DNA from: Epilithonimonas bovis DSM 19482
GTDB lineage: Bacteria; Bacteroidota; Bacteroidia; Flavobacteriales; Weeksellaceae
Direction: 5' to 3'
NCBI RefSeq assembly: GCF_900108115.1
Contig: NZ_FTPU01000007.1
Coordinates: forward strand, 37,464 to 101,463
Length of the DNA: 64,000 nt
Under the pieces are notes generated by a model. That model was given only the letters and a program-made list of their open reading frames with translations, ran no database searches and was not told the origin of the DNA. The position numbers and the translations under genes were made by a program. This document shows positions 1 to 8,787 of this stretch, piece after piece; the stretch's first letter is position 1, and each line of letters begins with the position of its first letter.

Positions 1-92
1 CCATCTTCCCGCACCCATCAACATCATCGAACTTCAAACTCTAAAACATTGAACTCTGAACCCTGAACTCTGAACCCTGAACCCTGAACTCC
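1..92. repeat. Degenerate heptamer repeat block downstream of glyA
   Basis: The sequence is built from loosely repeated 7-nt units of the type CCCTGAA / CTCTGAA (roughly positions 40-92). The same units recur upstream of glyA at 1550-1890, so glyA is bracketed by this repeat family. I see no gene here. Confidence 0.7.
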
Positions 93-93
93 C

Positions 94-131
94 ACAAAAA
101 AGCCCGCCGGAATCTAAGGATTCCGGCGGGC
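94..131 (-). terminator. Rho-independent terminator of glyA
   Basis: A perfect 13-bp GC-rich stem (102-114 paired with 119-131) has a 4-nt loop. On the minus strand it is followed by a T-tract (plus-strand A-run at 96-101). It lies 20 nt past the glyA stop codon. Confidence 0.9.
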
Positions 132-153
132 CGTTATATTAAAAATAAAATAC

Positions 154-1422
154 TTAATCATTAAAAAGGGCTCTGCCCGCCATCAGGTCATTCACTTTTT
201 TCTTTACCGATTCAAGAACCGAAGTGTTGTTGATATCATCTACCACTTCCGAAATCAGGCCGGCAATGGTCGCCATATCGGCTTCCTTAAGCCCTCTAGT
301 GGTGATGGCAGCTGTTCCCAGGCGGATCCCCGATGTGGTAAACGGTGACTTGTCATCAAAAGGCACCATATTCTTGTTGCAGGTGATGTCAGCTTTCACA
401 AGGGCTTTCTCGGTCTCTTTACCATTCACGTTTTTGTTACGGAGGTCAATCAGCATCAGGTGGTTATCGGTACCGCCACTCACGATCTCGAAGCCCAGCC
501 CGGTCATCGCTTTGGCCAGAGCCTGTGCATTGGCTTTCACCTGTCTGGCATAGGTGGCGAAACGGTCATCGATCGCTTCTGCAAAAGCCACGGCTTTAGC
601 CCCGATAACATGCTCCAGCGGCCCACCCTGGATACCTGGGAAGACGGCACTGTCTAATACGGCACTCATCAGCTTGGTTTCGCCTTTGGGTGTCTTGTGC
701 CCATAGGGGTTCTCAAAATCCTTGCCCAGCATAATCATGCCGCCACGCGGCCCTCTCAGGGTCTTGTGTGTAGTAGTAGTCACCACATGGCAATGATCGA
801 AGGGATTATTGAGCAGGCCTTTCGCAACGAGCCCTGCGGGGTGGGCAATATCAGCCCAGAGCGTGGCACCTACTTCATCGGCTACTTCACGGAATTTAGC
901 ATAGTCCAGATCGCGGGAATAGGCAGAAAAACCGGCAATAAGCATCTTAGGGCGCTCTTTCAGGGCCACTTCGCGCATTTGGTCATAATCAATGAGCCCG
1001 GTTTCTTTCTGTACACCATATGAACAAACCTGGTATTGGATACCGGAGAAATTCACTGCTGAGCCGTGCGTCAGGTGCCCACCCATAGAAAGGTCCATGC
1101 CCATGACTTTATCCCCCGGTTTAAGCACCGACAGGTAAATAGCCGCATTGGCCTGTGACCCGGAATGGGGCTGCACATTAACGTAGTCTACACCAAAGAG
1201 TTCCTTGGCGCGGTCTATCGCCAGCTGCTCTACCTCATCTACCACTTCACAGCCTCCATAGTAGCGGCGGCCGGGGTAGCCTTCTGCATATTTGTTGGTG
1301 AGTACACTGCCCATGGCTTTCATCACGTTATCGGACACAAAATTTTCCGAAGCGATCAATTCTATGCCGTGGGTCTGTCTTTGTCTTTCTTTTTCAATAA
1401 GGTCAAAAATAGGGTCTTGCAT
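154..1422 (-). CDS. glyA: Serine hydroxymethyltransferase
   Basis: This PLP enzyme interconverts serine and glycine while loading one-carbon units onto tetrahydrofolate in the cytoplasm. The 422 residues match the usual bacterial length. Visible family signatures are IASENF near residue 24, the glycine/tyrosine stretch [13 protein letters not shown] near 45-57, and the lysine-bearing [14 protein letters not shown] around 216-229, where the PLP Schiff-base lysine follows TTTH. The gene stands alone with its own terminator. A TAnnTTTG-like -7 element lies 19 nt before the start codon. The family assignment is secure from these motifs. Confidence 0.97.
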   Translation of the reverse strand: MQDPIFDLIEKERQRQTHGIELIASENFVSDNVMKAMGSVLTNKYAEGYPGRRYYGGCEVVDEVEQLAIDRAKELFGVDYVNVQPHSGSQANAAIYLSVLKPGDKVMGMDLSMGGHLTHGSAVNFSGIQYQVCSYGVQKETGLIDYDQMREVALKERPKMLIAGFSAYSRDLDYAKFREVADEVGATLWADIAHPAGLVAKGLLNNPFDHCHVVTTTTHKTLRGPRGGMIMLGKDFENPYGHKTPKGETKLMSAVLDSAVFPGIQGGPLEHVIGAKAVAFAEAIDDRFATYARQVKANAQALAKAMTGLGFEIVSGGTDNHLMLIDLRNKNVNGKETEKALVKADITCNKNMVPFDDKSPFTTSGIRLGTAAITTRGLKEADMATIAGLISEVVDDINNTSVLESVKKKVNDLMAGRALFND

Positions 1423-1441
1423 TTTATAGATTTATTTTCTC

Positions 1442-1449
1442 CAAAAATA
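1442..1449 (-). promoter_or_regulatory. Possible -7 element of the glyA promoter
   Basis: On the minus strand this reads TATTTTTG, a match to the Bacteroidota -7 consensus TAnnTTTG. It lies 19 nt upstream of the glyA ATG. No convincing -33 TTG is present at 17-23 bp spacing. Confidence 0.35.
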
Positions 1450-1549
1450 AGAAATTCCTGACAGCCAGTCCTAATCATTAGATGGATTAATCACAAAACC
1501 GAAAATCATTGTCACTAAAAAATAGTTGATCCGCATATCCTATGCCTTT

Positions 1550-1895
1550 GAACGCTGAGCTCCGAGCCTCTCGAAGGCCCGAACCATCAACCCTGAACCT
1601 TGAACTCCCGACTCTGAACCCTCAAACCCTCCTCTCGTATGTCAGCCTGAGGCTCTCGAAGGCTCAAACCGTCAACCCTGAACCTTAAACTCTGAACTCT
1701 AAACCTCAAACCCTTCACTTATGTTAGCCTACGCCTCTCGAAGGCTCGAACCCTGAACCTTGAACTCTGAACTATCAACCCTGAACCCTCAAACCCTCCA
1801 CTCACATGTCAGCCTTAGGCTCTCGAAAGCCTGAACCGTCAACTCTGAACCTTAAACTCTAAACCCTGAACCCTAAACCTCAAACCCTCCCCAAC
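1550..1895. repeat. Degenerate ~80-87 bp minisatellite made of 7-nt units
   Basis: Four imperfect copies carry a landmark of the form CTCTCGAAGGC at about 1567, 1652, 1732 and 1819, giving periods of 85, 80 and 87 bp. Between the landmarks are runs of CCCTGAA / CTCTGAA / CCTCAAA heptamers. The glyA-proximal part (1450-1550) shows nothing recognisable. Minus-strand open frames here, rich in 'FRVQ'-like words, are translations of the repeat and not genes. Confidence 0.8.
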
Positions 1896-1938
1896 TCTCG
1901 AATATTTTCCGTACCTTTCAGAGATTAACCCGTTTATT

Positions 1939-2235
1939 ATGAAGACGAAGAAAAAATATAAAAAAGAGCTCCTGAAATCGCTCCAAAATCTCGAAGCGGC
2001 AGAACATGCCACTCTGGAAACCATGACCAACCTCATGCTGCTGAAAGAACTTAAAAAGAATAATATCTCCTTCAAAAAAGGGGATGCCTTCTCGTTTGAA
2101 GACAGTATCTTTAACTACAGCGAGGACAAAAACATCCGCCAGCTGGCCAAACTTCGCAAAAAAATGCTCAAAGTCATGACAAAGCTGGTAAATAAAAATG
2201 ATTTTAAAGATAAGGAACTCAGCTTCCTGGCCTGA
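1939..2235 (+). CDS. Small lysine-rich hypothetical protein
   Basis: The 98-residue protein is strongly basic at both ends (about 25 lysines) and predicted largely alpha-helical, with Leu-rich helices near residues 10-40 and 65-85. It has no signal peptide or membrane segment. I do not recognise the family. The open frame ends 20 nt before a strong terminator and is preceded by TACCTTTC (1912-1919), a near-match to a -7 element, which supports expression. Coding bias and the terminator favour a real gene. The function is unknown. Confidence 0.65.
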   Translation: MKTKKKYKKELLKSLQNLEAAEHATLETMTNLMLLKELKKNNISFKKGDAFSFEDSIFNYSEDKNIRQLAKLRKKMLKVMTKLVNKNDFKDKELSFLA

Positions 2236-2256
2236 TTCCTGCTTTGACAGAAAAAG

Positions 2257-2287
2257 AAAGCCTGCTGATTGTTTCAGCAGGCTTTTT
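2257..2287. terminator. Bidirectional terminator between convergent genes
   Basis: A 12-bp stem (2257-2268 with 2274-2285) has a 5-nt loop and is flanked by A-rich and T-rich tracts, so it can serve the small plus-strand gene and the minus-strand DUF72 gene. Confidence 0.85.
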
Positions 2288-2290
2288 ATG

Positions 2291-3178
2291 TTAAAACAGA
2301 CTGGGCTGGTCGGTGGCCATCACCGGAATATGGATATCGGTGCCCCAGGCATCATTCATGCTTTTAATCAGATGGGCAGACAATAGCGGTGAGGCTTTTT
2401 CTATATTCTGATGCACAAAAAAGTACAGGTTCTCCAGCCCTTCTTTTTTCCAGGTACTCAGGCGTGCGAGCCAGTCGTCCAGCCGCTGATAATCGCTCTC
2501 GGCATTGGCTCCTACATAGCGGATAAATGCATTGGGCGTCGTTAGCCGCATATGCAGCATATCCCTGCGGCCTGCCGTGTCTACAATGATATTGGTAATA
2601 TGGTAATCCTCAAACAGCTGGCAGGTTTTATCCAGGATTGCCTCATCCGTAAACCACTCGGTGTTGCGGAGTTCTATAGCAAGGGGAACCTCCTGTGGCC
2701 AGTGCTTGACAAAAGCTTCGAGGCGGTCATAATCTTTGGGCTTAAAATTGTCATGAAGCTGCAGGAATACCATTCCCAGTTTCTCATCGAAGTTGAGTAC
2801 CGCACTGGCGAAATGGGTGACGGCATCGGTCACGTTCAGCAGGCGTCGGAAGTGTGACACGGTGTTGGTAATCTTCGGGAAAAATTTAAATCCTTTCGGG
2901 GTCTTTTCTTTCCATGTCTGCACCTGCTCTGCGGTGGGCATACCGTAAAAAGTGGCATTCAGCTCTATGGCGTTAAACTGCGTGGCATAATAGGTTAATT
3001 CATCCTTGGTCCCGCGGGGATAAAACCCCTTCAGGTCGGTCTTGTTCCATTTGGCACAGCCTATCGATATGTCCTGCAGCCCTTTCTTATTCTGTTTCAG
3101 GATTTCTTTGGTTTGAGGATGGTCTTTGGGCAGGGTAAAATCTATACCCGACGGATCATCTACTTGTCCGAATTTCAT
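2291..3178 (-). CDS. DUF72 domain-containing protein (YecE-like)
   Basis: The 295-residue soluble protein has the hallmarks of the DUF72/YecE TIM-barrel family: GCAKWNKTDLKGFYPRGTKD near residues 38-57, FNAIELNATFYGMPTAEQV near 67-85, and a long central region containing LAIELRN and NIIVDTAGRRDMLHMR. The biochemical role of the family is not established. A full-length domain and a normal start support an intact gene. It converges on the small upstream gene and shares the bidirectional terminator. Confidence 0.9.
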   Translation of the reverse strand: MKFGQVDDPSGIDFTLPKDHPQTKEILKQNKKGLQDISIGCAKWNKTDLKGFYPRGTKDELTYYATQFNAIELNATFYGMPTAEQVQTWKEKTPKGFKFFPKITNTVSHFRRLLNVTDAVTHFASAVLNFDEKLGMVFLQLHDNFKPKDYDRLEAFVKHWPQEVPLAIELRNTEWFTDEAILDKTCQLFEDYHITNIIVDTAGRRDMLHMRLTTPNAFIRYVGANAESDYQRLDDWLARLSTWKKEGLENLYFFVHQNIEKASPLLSAHLIKSMNDAWGTDIHIPVMATDQPSLF

Positions 3179-3401
3179 AATATCAAGTTTAAAAATCTGA
3201 AATTAATAATAATTCACGGGATAAAAAACTGCTTGCTGCGGATTTTGGTTATTTTATCATCAACAGGGAAAACAAGCTCCCAGTGTACCTTTGATAATTT
3301 TTTAAATTTCGGTTCATAAATTATTCATACAACACTCGGGTTACTTAGCTTTTTTAAGCTGTTTTTAATTTTATTTTAATAATTCTATGATGTAATATTA
3401 A

Positions 3402-4136
3402 TTTTCTGTTTCGTACAGCTCTTTTGACGACGACATTTTTGGTGGCCGCGTTGGACTGCCTGTGGTAAAAGACAAACTTTTCCTCTTCACCAATATGGAG
3501 TATACGCGAAGGACGGACCCGGTCTTCTATAACGCAGGAGATGCCGGCGCTCTTATTGACGACTCCACGGCGCAGGCCATCTCCAGCTTTGTAAAATCCA
3601 AATATGGTTTTGATACAGGCAGCTACGACCAGTATAACAATTACTCGCAAAGCTCCAAATTGTTTAACAAGCTGGACTGGAAAATAAATGACCGCCATAC
3701 CTTGTCACTTAAAAACAACACGGTCTTCTCAGAAGCGTCCAACCTTGAGCGCGATGGTGCCAATTTCCGCTTCTCGGGAATCGATTTTGTGCAGAAGAAT
3801 CAGGCTTCAACCACCACTTTGGAACTTAAAAGCCGCTTCAGCGACCAGCTCAACAATACTTTGCTATTAGGTTACTCGGCTATCCGCGATTACAGAAACC
3901 CGACCTCGTCCAACGTGATGTTCCCACAGGTGGAGATTGCCTACAATGGTGGCACCATATTTCTGGGTAACGACCGGGAGGCCAGCGTTTTTAATATGAA
4001 GCAGAAAACCTTTGAAATCACAGATAATTTAACCTACAAAGTGGGCAACCATACCAAAACTCCTGGATTGACATATACCATAGATCAGTTTGCATCCAGG
4101 GTACAGGCACAGCTTGGATTAAGATATAACTTTTAA
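3402..4136 (+). pseudogene. Remnant of an Oar-type TonB-dependent receptor
   Basis: The frame is open from 3402, although the first possible start is a GTG at 3462. It encodes an internal segment typical of large Oar/carboxypeptidase-regulatory TonB receptors (FGGRVGLPVVKDKLFLFTNMEY..., plug-to-barrel region). At about 4053-4061 it jumps directly into the extreme C-terminus (TPGLTYTIDQFASRVQAQLGLRYNF-like end of the barrel). Such receptors usually run to 900-1100 residues. Only about 245 remain, with no signal peptide and no plug, so the gene has lost its 5' part and most of the barrel. A hairpin terminator follows. Family call secure; loss of function inferred. Confidence 0.85.
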
Positions 4137-4159
4137 TTTTTTACTTTTTTTTCTTCAGT

Positions 4160-4190
4160 GGGCTGCTCAGGATTATGGGCAGCCTTTTTA
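4160..4190 (+). terminator. Terminator after the Oar-like remnant
   Basis: A 6-7 bp GC stem (4161-4166 with 4179-4184) is followed by a T-run on the plus strand. It is probably the original terminator of the decayed receptor gene. Confidence 0.6.
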
Positions 4191-4210
4191 TAATATACAT
4201 CGTGTCAGGA

Positions 4211-5206
4211 CTACCTTTTCACCAGCTCTACCCTGCGGTTTTGGGCTTTTCCGGCTTCGTCATCATTGGAAGCAATGGGGCTGCTGTCACCATAACCATG
4301 GGCAGACAATCTGTTTTTATCAATCCCCGCCTGGGCAATTGTATTCAAAACAGTATCTGCACGGTCCTTGGACAACTGCTGGTTATGGCTGCTGTTGCCG
4401 GACTGGTCTGTATAACCATTGATATCGAGCTTCAGCGTTTTATCCTGGTCCAAAACTTTGACAATCTCTGCAACGGCTTCTTTCCCGTCGGGTTTCAGGG
4501 TCGCTTTGTCGGTATCAAAATTAATATGAAGGACAGACTTACCTTTCTCGTTCAGGTCTTTACGGATTTGCTCCGACTGAACCTTGGAAATAGTCTGCTT
4601 AAACGGGCTTTTCTGTACCATCTCGATCGCACCGCTCGCATTGTTGCCACTAAACTGGATATAAATATCATCGCCGGCAGCACGGCGGATCACATAGACC
4701 TTAACGGGCTCGTTCCAATAATCCTGCGAACCTTCCTCGCCCAGGTATTTGGCCTTCTCCTTAAGCTCGTCTAATTCCTCTTTGGAAACTTTTCCGTCAA
4801 AAACCTTTACACCGCCGGCTTCTTTGATAGCCTCATCATAGCTTTTCTCAAAATAAGGGTAAGAGAATTCGCTGCTGCTGCCGTCTTTTTTTACAATAAA
4901 AGTCTTCCAGGATTTACCTTCAATGGGTACAAATTTCCCGTCTACAGGAAAATAAACCTGGTCAAAGTCCCGCTGCAATGGCTTATTTTGTACCTGCAGG
5001 CCTTCGGGAACGGTGAAAAATGGGAAATCCCCCAAATCCTTGTCTGAAACAGGAATCTTGCTGATGTCAAAGCCTGTCTCTTTCTGCGGGGTTTGTGCAA
5101 CGCTGTCTGTAGCCGGTGCTGCACTTTGCTCGTTAGCGCTTTTTTTACAGGATGACAATATCAAACTGCTCATAATCAAAGCATAAATCACAACTGGTTT
5201 TTTCAT
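4211..5206 (-). CDS. OmpA-family lipoprotein
   Basis: A 331-residue outer-membrane lipoprotein. The N-terminus MKKPVVIYALIMSSLILSSC ends in a lipobox with the acylated Cys at 20. A Ser/Ala-rich linker follows, then a central domain of unknown fold, then a C-terminal OmpA domain (about residues 220-331) carrying NFDTDKATLKP, NGYTDQSGN, LSKDRAD and the closing NRRVELV motif, which in this family binds peptidoglycan. It probably tethers outer membrane to cell wall. It is monocistronic, lying between the nrdA terminator and the Oar remnant. Confidence 0.93.
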   Translation of the reverse strand: MKKPVVIYALIMSSLILSSCKKSANEQSAAPATDSVAQTPQKETGFDISKIPVSDKDLGDFPFFTVPEGLQVQNKPLQRDFDQVYFPVDGKFVPIEGKSWKTFIVKKDGSSSEFSYPYFEKSYDEAIKEAGGVKVFDGKVSKEELDELKEKAKYLGEEGSQDYWNEPVKVYVIRRAAGDDIYIQFSGNNASGAIEMVQKSPFKQTISKVQSEQIRKDLNEKGKSVLHINFDTDKATLKPDGKEAVAEIVKVLDQDKTLKLDINGYTDQSGNSSHNQQLSKDRADTVLNTIAQAGIDKNRLSAHGYGDSSPIASNDDEAGKAQNRRVELVKR

Positions 5207-5290
5207 ATTTAATAATTTGGTTGATTAAAAATAAAATTTTATTGGATTTGGTTGTGTTAATGAAATGCTAATTTTTATGAACAGGCACTA

Positions 5291-5319
5291 AAAACGCCGC
5301 AGGAATCCTGCGGCGTTTT
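5291..5319 (-). terminator. Terminator of the nrdB-nrdA unit
   Basis: A perfect 13-bp stem (5291-5303 with 5307-5319) has a 3-nt loop and ends in AAAA/TTTT on both sides. It sits 94 nt past the nrdA stop. It is symmetric, so it could also act on the plus strand. Confidence 0.85.
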
Positions 5320-5412
5320 ACTTTAGTTTATATCGTTTGACCTATAAACTCAGATCTTTGGTCAAGTGTCTCCAAATCCAAAGTCCGTAAGTCTCAAACG
5401 TCTTTTATCAGC

Positions 5413-7071
5413 CTATGCCTCACACGAAGAGCAGCTTACAAAATTCACCATCAGCTCTTTGGAAACCGAAGAACTTCTCTGGTAATACAATGTTTTCACA
5501 CCTTTTTTCCAGGCTTCTATCATCACAAAATTAACATCTTTTACCGGCATGGTAGAAGGGATCTGCAGGTTCAGCGATTGCGCCTGATCTATATACTGCT
5601 GTCTTTGTGCCGCCTGGGACACAATCTCCATTGGTGAAATCTCCCTGAAGGTTTTGAACACGGCTTTCTCCTCATCCGTAAGCCCCTCAAGATGCTGCAC
5701 AGAGCCGTGGTTCAGCATGATGGTTCTCCATGTTTCTTCGTTATCCAGTCCTTTTTCGTCAAGCAGCTTAGCCAGGTATTTATTCTTACGCATAAAGTTA
5801 CCTTTGGCAAGGCCGGCTTTGTAGTAGTTGGAAGCAAACGGCTCTATACCCGGAGAAGTCTGGCCCAGGATCGCAGAGCTGGAGGTAGTTGGTGCGACAG
5901 CCATGAGCGTGGTATTTCTCATACCATAACCTTTCAGCATATCCGGTTCGCCATAGATATTGGCGAGTTCACGGGAAGCGATTTCTGATTGTTCCCTGAT
6001 ATGGCGGAAAGCGCGGGCATTGAACTGTGTTGCCTCAAAACTCTCAAACGGAATCATATTTTTCTGAAGGTATGAGTGGTAACCCAATACACCCAAACCA
6101 AGTGCGCGGTGGCGCATCGCAAAGTTTCGGGCAGAAGTCAGGTAGTAATTACCTTCCGTTTTTTCTATAAACTCTGATAAAACAGCATCCAGGAAGTAGA
6201 TAGCCAGTTGTACTGCATTAGTATCTTTCCACTCGTCATACAGCTCAAGGTTCATGGATGACAGGCAGCAGATAAATGATTCGTTGGCAGAGGACGGCAG
6301 CATAATCTCGGAGCATAAGTTACTGGCGTTGACCATCAGTCCGGCATCTTTGTACACCTGAGGCTTGTTACGGTTCACATTATCGGTAAAGAAGATATAA
6401 GGCAATCCCTTTTGCTGGCGGCTTTCCAATACTCTGGCCCATATTTTACGTTTGTCCACATCCCCGTTGATCATATCCTGCATCCAGTAATCCGGCACGC
6501 AGATCCCCGTGAAGAGGTTCTGGATTGGGCTTCCGATATCTTTGATACTCAAAAATTCCTCGATGTCACCATGGTCGATATCCAGGTAGGCTGCAAAGGC
6601 ACCGCGTCTTACGCCACCCTGCGACACCACATCCATAGCAGTGTCATACAGTTTCATAAAGGATACAGCACCGGAGGATTTCCCATTGTCGGTAACGGCT
6701 GTACCACGGTTTCTTAGCTCTCCAAAATAACCGGATGTTCCGCCCCCTATCTTGGTCTGCATAATCACCTCACCCAATTTGTGAGTAATTCCTTCGATAT
6801 TATCCGGAATATGAACGTTGAAACAAGATATCGGCAAACCACGCTGTGTTCCCATATTCGCCCAAACCGGAGAAGAAAAACTAATCCAGCCTTTCACAAT
6901 CATCTCTTTGAAAGCCGGTTGCAATTCCGGTTTGTAAAGGCGTTTGGCTGCCGCGGTTGTAATCCTGTCGATTGCACCTTCCACAGTCTCACCTTTTAGC
7001 AGATAGCCTCGGTTTAGCATTTGCTCAGACTCTTCATTGAGCCACCATATATCGATATTTTCGTCCATCAT
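5413..7071 (-). CDS. nrdA: Ribonucleoside-diphosphate reductase, alpha subunit
   Basis: Large subunit of class I ribonucleotide reductase, which reduces ribonucleotides to deoxyribonucleotides. The start is placed at the ATG-ATG pair at 7071/7068 because the 50 extra upstream codons are unrelated to the family. This gives 552 residues. Conserved features are Cys83 (ISCFNV), NLCSE with the thiyl Cys253 and Glu255, the partner Cys at 268-269, the radical-transfer pair YY near the C-terminus, and a mobile C-terminal CSSC. Compared with E. coli NrdA, about 140 N-terminal residues are absent, including the ATP-cone. It lies downstream of nrdB, separated by an inverted-repeat element. Confidence 0.95.
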   Translation of the reverse strand: MMDENIDIWWLNEESEQMLNRGYLLKGETVEGAIDRITTAAAKRLYKPELQPAFKEMIVKGWISFSSPVWANMGTQRGLPISCFNVHIPDNIEGITHKLGEVIMQTKIGGGTSGYFGELRNRGTAVTDNGKSSGAVSFMKLYDTAMDVVSQGGVRRGAFAAYLDIDHGDIEEFLSIKDIGSPIQNLFTGICVPDYWMQDMINGDVDKRKIWARVLESRQQKGLPYIFFTDNVNRNKPQVYKDAGLMVNASNLCSEIMLPSSANESFICCLSSMNLELYDEWKDTNAVQLAIYFLDAVLSEFIEKTEGNYYLTSARNFAMRHRALGLGVLGYHSYLQKNMIPFESFEATQFNARAFRHIREQSEIASRELANIYGEPDMLKGYGMRNTTLMAVAPTTSSSAILGQTSPGIEPFASNYYKAGLAKGNFMRKNKYLAKLLDEKGLDNEETWRTIMLNHGSVQHLEGLTDEEKAVFKTFREISPMEIVSQAAQRQQYIDQAQSLNLQIPSTMPVKDVNFVMIEAWKKGVKTLYYQRSSSVSKELMVNFVSCSSCEA

Positions 7072-7113
7072 AACTTTATTTTTTCTTATTAATATAATTG
7101 TGTTTATCCAGTT

Positions 7114-7470
7114 TTGGGCGCCTGTATCCGTCTTCCGTTCCCGCTTTTTTCTGTCATTGCGAACGAGGTGAAAGTATACTTTTGAACGTTTCACACCGCA
7201 ATGCCAAAAAAAGAGCTCCACTCAAGCCGGGGCGCGCTGTGCTTCTATTTACGTTTTCACATAAAAAAGAAAACCTAAGAATTATACATCGTTCTCAAGA
7301 TTTTATTTTTCAATCAACCCTTTCAGCGTTGACAATGCGAAAGGGTTTTTATTGCTTTCAATACTCGTTTTGCTTGCGAGTTGGCTGCGCCCCGACTTGA
7401 GCGGAAATCCTTTTGTGAGGAGGAACGACAAACAAAAGATTGGGAGCGGAAGGCGGAAAAAGGCGCCCAA
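7114..7470. repeat. Nested inverted-repeat element between nrdB and nrdA
   Basis: This 357-bp element fills the nrdB-nrdA gap. The outer arms 7114-7142 and 7442-7470 are imperfect inverted repeats (29 nt, core TTGGGCGCCT...TTCCG.TCCC). The inner arms 7217-7235 and 7387-7405 match at 17 of 19 positions. Additional hairpins lie at 7155-7204 (CATTGCG...CGCAATG) and 7316-7347, the latter followed by a T-run on the plus strand. It contains no credible gene. It is likely a MITE-like or other mobile intergenic repeat that is co-transcribed with nrdBA. I see no target-site duplication. Confidence 0.75.
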
Positions 7471-7476
7471 ATAATT

Positions 7477-8451
7477 CTAAAATAAATCGTTCGCCGTGAT
7501 AGACTTGTCGTGCTTGGTATAATCTACCGGGCGTTTGGCAAAGAAGTCATCCATAGAGTTGGCAAAAACTTCTTCTTCAAACCATATCATCGGTTTATAA
7601 TCCTCCGGTGTCACGTTGTAACGGGTTTTCATCCCGATTTTTTTCAGTGAATCATCTACTCTGTACTTCATAAAGTCGAGCAGGTTTTTCTTGGAAACTT
7701 TGTCCAGCTCGCCCAGCTCAAAAATCCAGTCCAGGATATTGGATTCCATCTCAATAGATTCGTCCACAAGGTCATAGATAGCCTCGATATCTGCATCGTT
7801 CAGCAGGTCGGGTTGCTCTTCGCGGATCTTATTGATCAGGTAAATCCCGCCATTGGCATGGATCTGCTCATCCACAGAGGTCCAGGCAATAATATTGGAA
7901 ACATTCTTCATATACCCTTTGAAACGGGTGAAAGAAAGGATGATGGCAAACTGACTGAAAAGAGATACATTCTCTATCAAAATACTGAACAGCAATAGTG
8001 AGGAAACGTAAGCCTTAGGGTCCTGAGAATTGGCGTTTTTCAGCACTTTACCCAGGTATTCGATACGGTCACGCACGGCCGGGATCTTCACCACCTCCAG
8101 AAACTCGTCATTATAACCCAAAACTTCCAACAATCTGGAGTAGGCTTCGGAGTGACGGAATTCGCACTCGGCAAAGGTTGCTCCCAGGCCGTTAAGTTCC
8201 GGTTTTGGAAGATGCTGATACAAGTTGCCCCAGAAGGTTTTAACATTCACCTCAATCTGGGCAATAGCAAGAAGTGCGTTTTTGACCGCGTTTTTCTCAT
8301 GGGGCTCCAGTTGGGAGTGGAAATCCTGAACATCGGCAGTAAAATCTACCTCGGAGTGAACCCAATAGGCCTTGTTGATAGCTTCTATAAATTGTAAAAC
8401 TTCCGGATATTCAAACGGCTTATAACTTATTCTTTTATCAAAAATCCCCAT
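7477..8451 (-). CDS. nrdB: Ribonucleoside-diphosphate reductase, beta subunit
   Basis: Radical-generating small subunit, 324 residues. The di-metal ligands are visible: IEVNVK (first Glu), ECEFRHSEAY (Glu...His, with the candidate radical Tyr three residues after His-Ser-Glu), ENVSLFSQF (Glu), and DEQIHANGG (Glu and His). The Tyr is retained, so it is not a Tyr-less class Ic-type protein. No ATP-cone is fused at either terminus. It precedes nrdA on the same strand and is presumably co-transcribed through the intervening repeat element. Confidence 0.95.
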   Translation of the reverse strand: MGIFDKRISYKPFEYPEVLQFIEAINKAYWVHSEVDFTADVQDFHSQLEPHEKNAVKNALLAIAQIEVNVKTFWGNLYQHLPKPELNGLGATFAECEFRHSEAYSRLLEVLGYNDEFLEVVKIPAVRDRIEYLGKVLKNANSQDPKAYVSSLLLFSILIENVSLFSQFAIILSFTRFKGYMKNVSNIIAWTSVDEQIHANGGIYLINKIREEQPDLLNDADIEAIYDLVDESIEMESNILDWIFELGELDKVSKKNLLDFMKYRVDDSLKKIGMKTRYNVTPEDYKPMIWFEEEVFANSMDDFFAKRPVDYTKHDKSITANDLF

Positions 8452-8787
8452 AACGTAACGCTTTTATTGTTGTATGTATTAGTTAAAATACCGTTATCAC
8501 GTAGGAAACCAGGTGTTTAAACCCAACATTGTTTCCGCAAAACCGGCCTTACAAAAATAGAAATTGAATCCAATAAATAAAATAGAACAGGACCCTAAAA
8601 CGTCAAAAATCTGACAATCATGGGTAAAAGTTTTCCACAATTTTTGCAAAGCCTTTACAGAAGGCATTTTACCGCGAAAAGCAAGCCTAAAAGTGCTTTA
8701 AACCGTCTATTATGTTTTAAACAGAATCAAAAATAATACCTACTAAAAGGCGTTAAAAACTAAACAGCTAAAATAAAACTGATAACT
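8452..8787. other. AT-rich intergenic region upstream of nrdB
   Basis: No gene was found in this 336-bp gap. It contains a TAnnTTTG match (8552-8559, minus strand) and a single perfect match to the DnaA-box consensus TTWTNCACA (8631-8639). There are also short imperfect hairpins around 8650-8700. No NrdR-box pair was recognised. Confidence 0.5.
8552..8559 (-). promoter_or_regulatory. Possible -7 element of the nrdB promoter
   Basis: The minus strand reads TATTTTTG, fitting TAnnTTTG. It lies 100 nt upstream of the nrdB ATG, with no clear -33 partner. Confidence 0.3.

Noticed and set aside
1839-2075. Minus-strand open frame across the glyA-upstream repeats
   Set aside because: Its protein is a translation of the CCCTGAA-type repeats (FRVQ-like words) and it overlaps the better-supported plus-strand gene at 1939-2235.
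3286-3293. TACCTTTG as promoter for the Oar-like remnant
   Set aside because: No -33 TTG at suitable spacing and it lies over 100 nt from the open frame; not enough to call a promoter.
7098-7400. Plus-strand open frame in the nrdB-nrdA gap
   Set aside because: It runs through the nested inverted-repeat element, has no family look, and opposes the operon direction.
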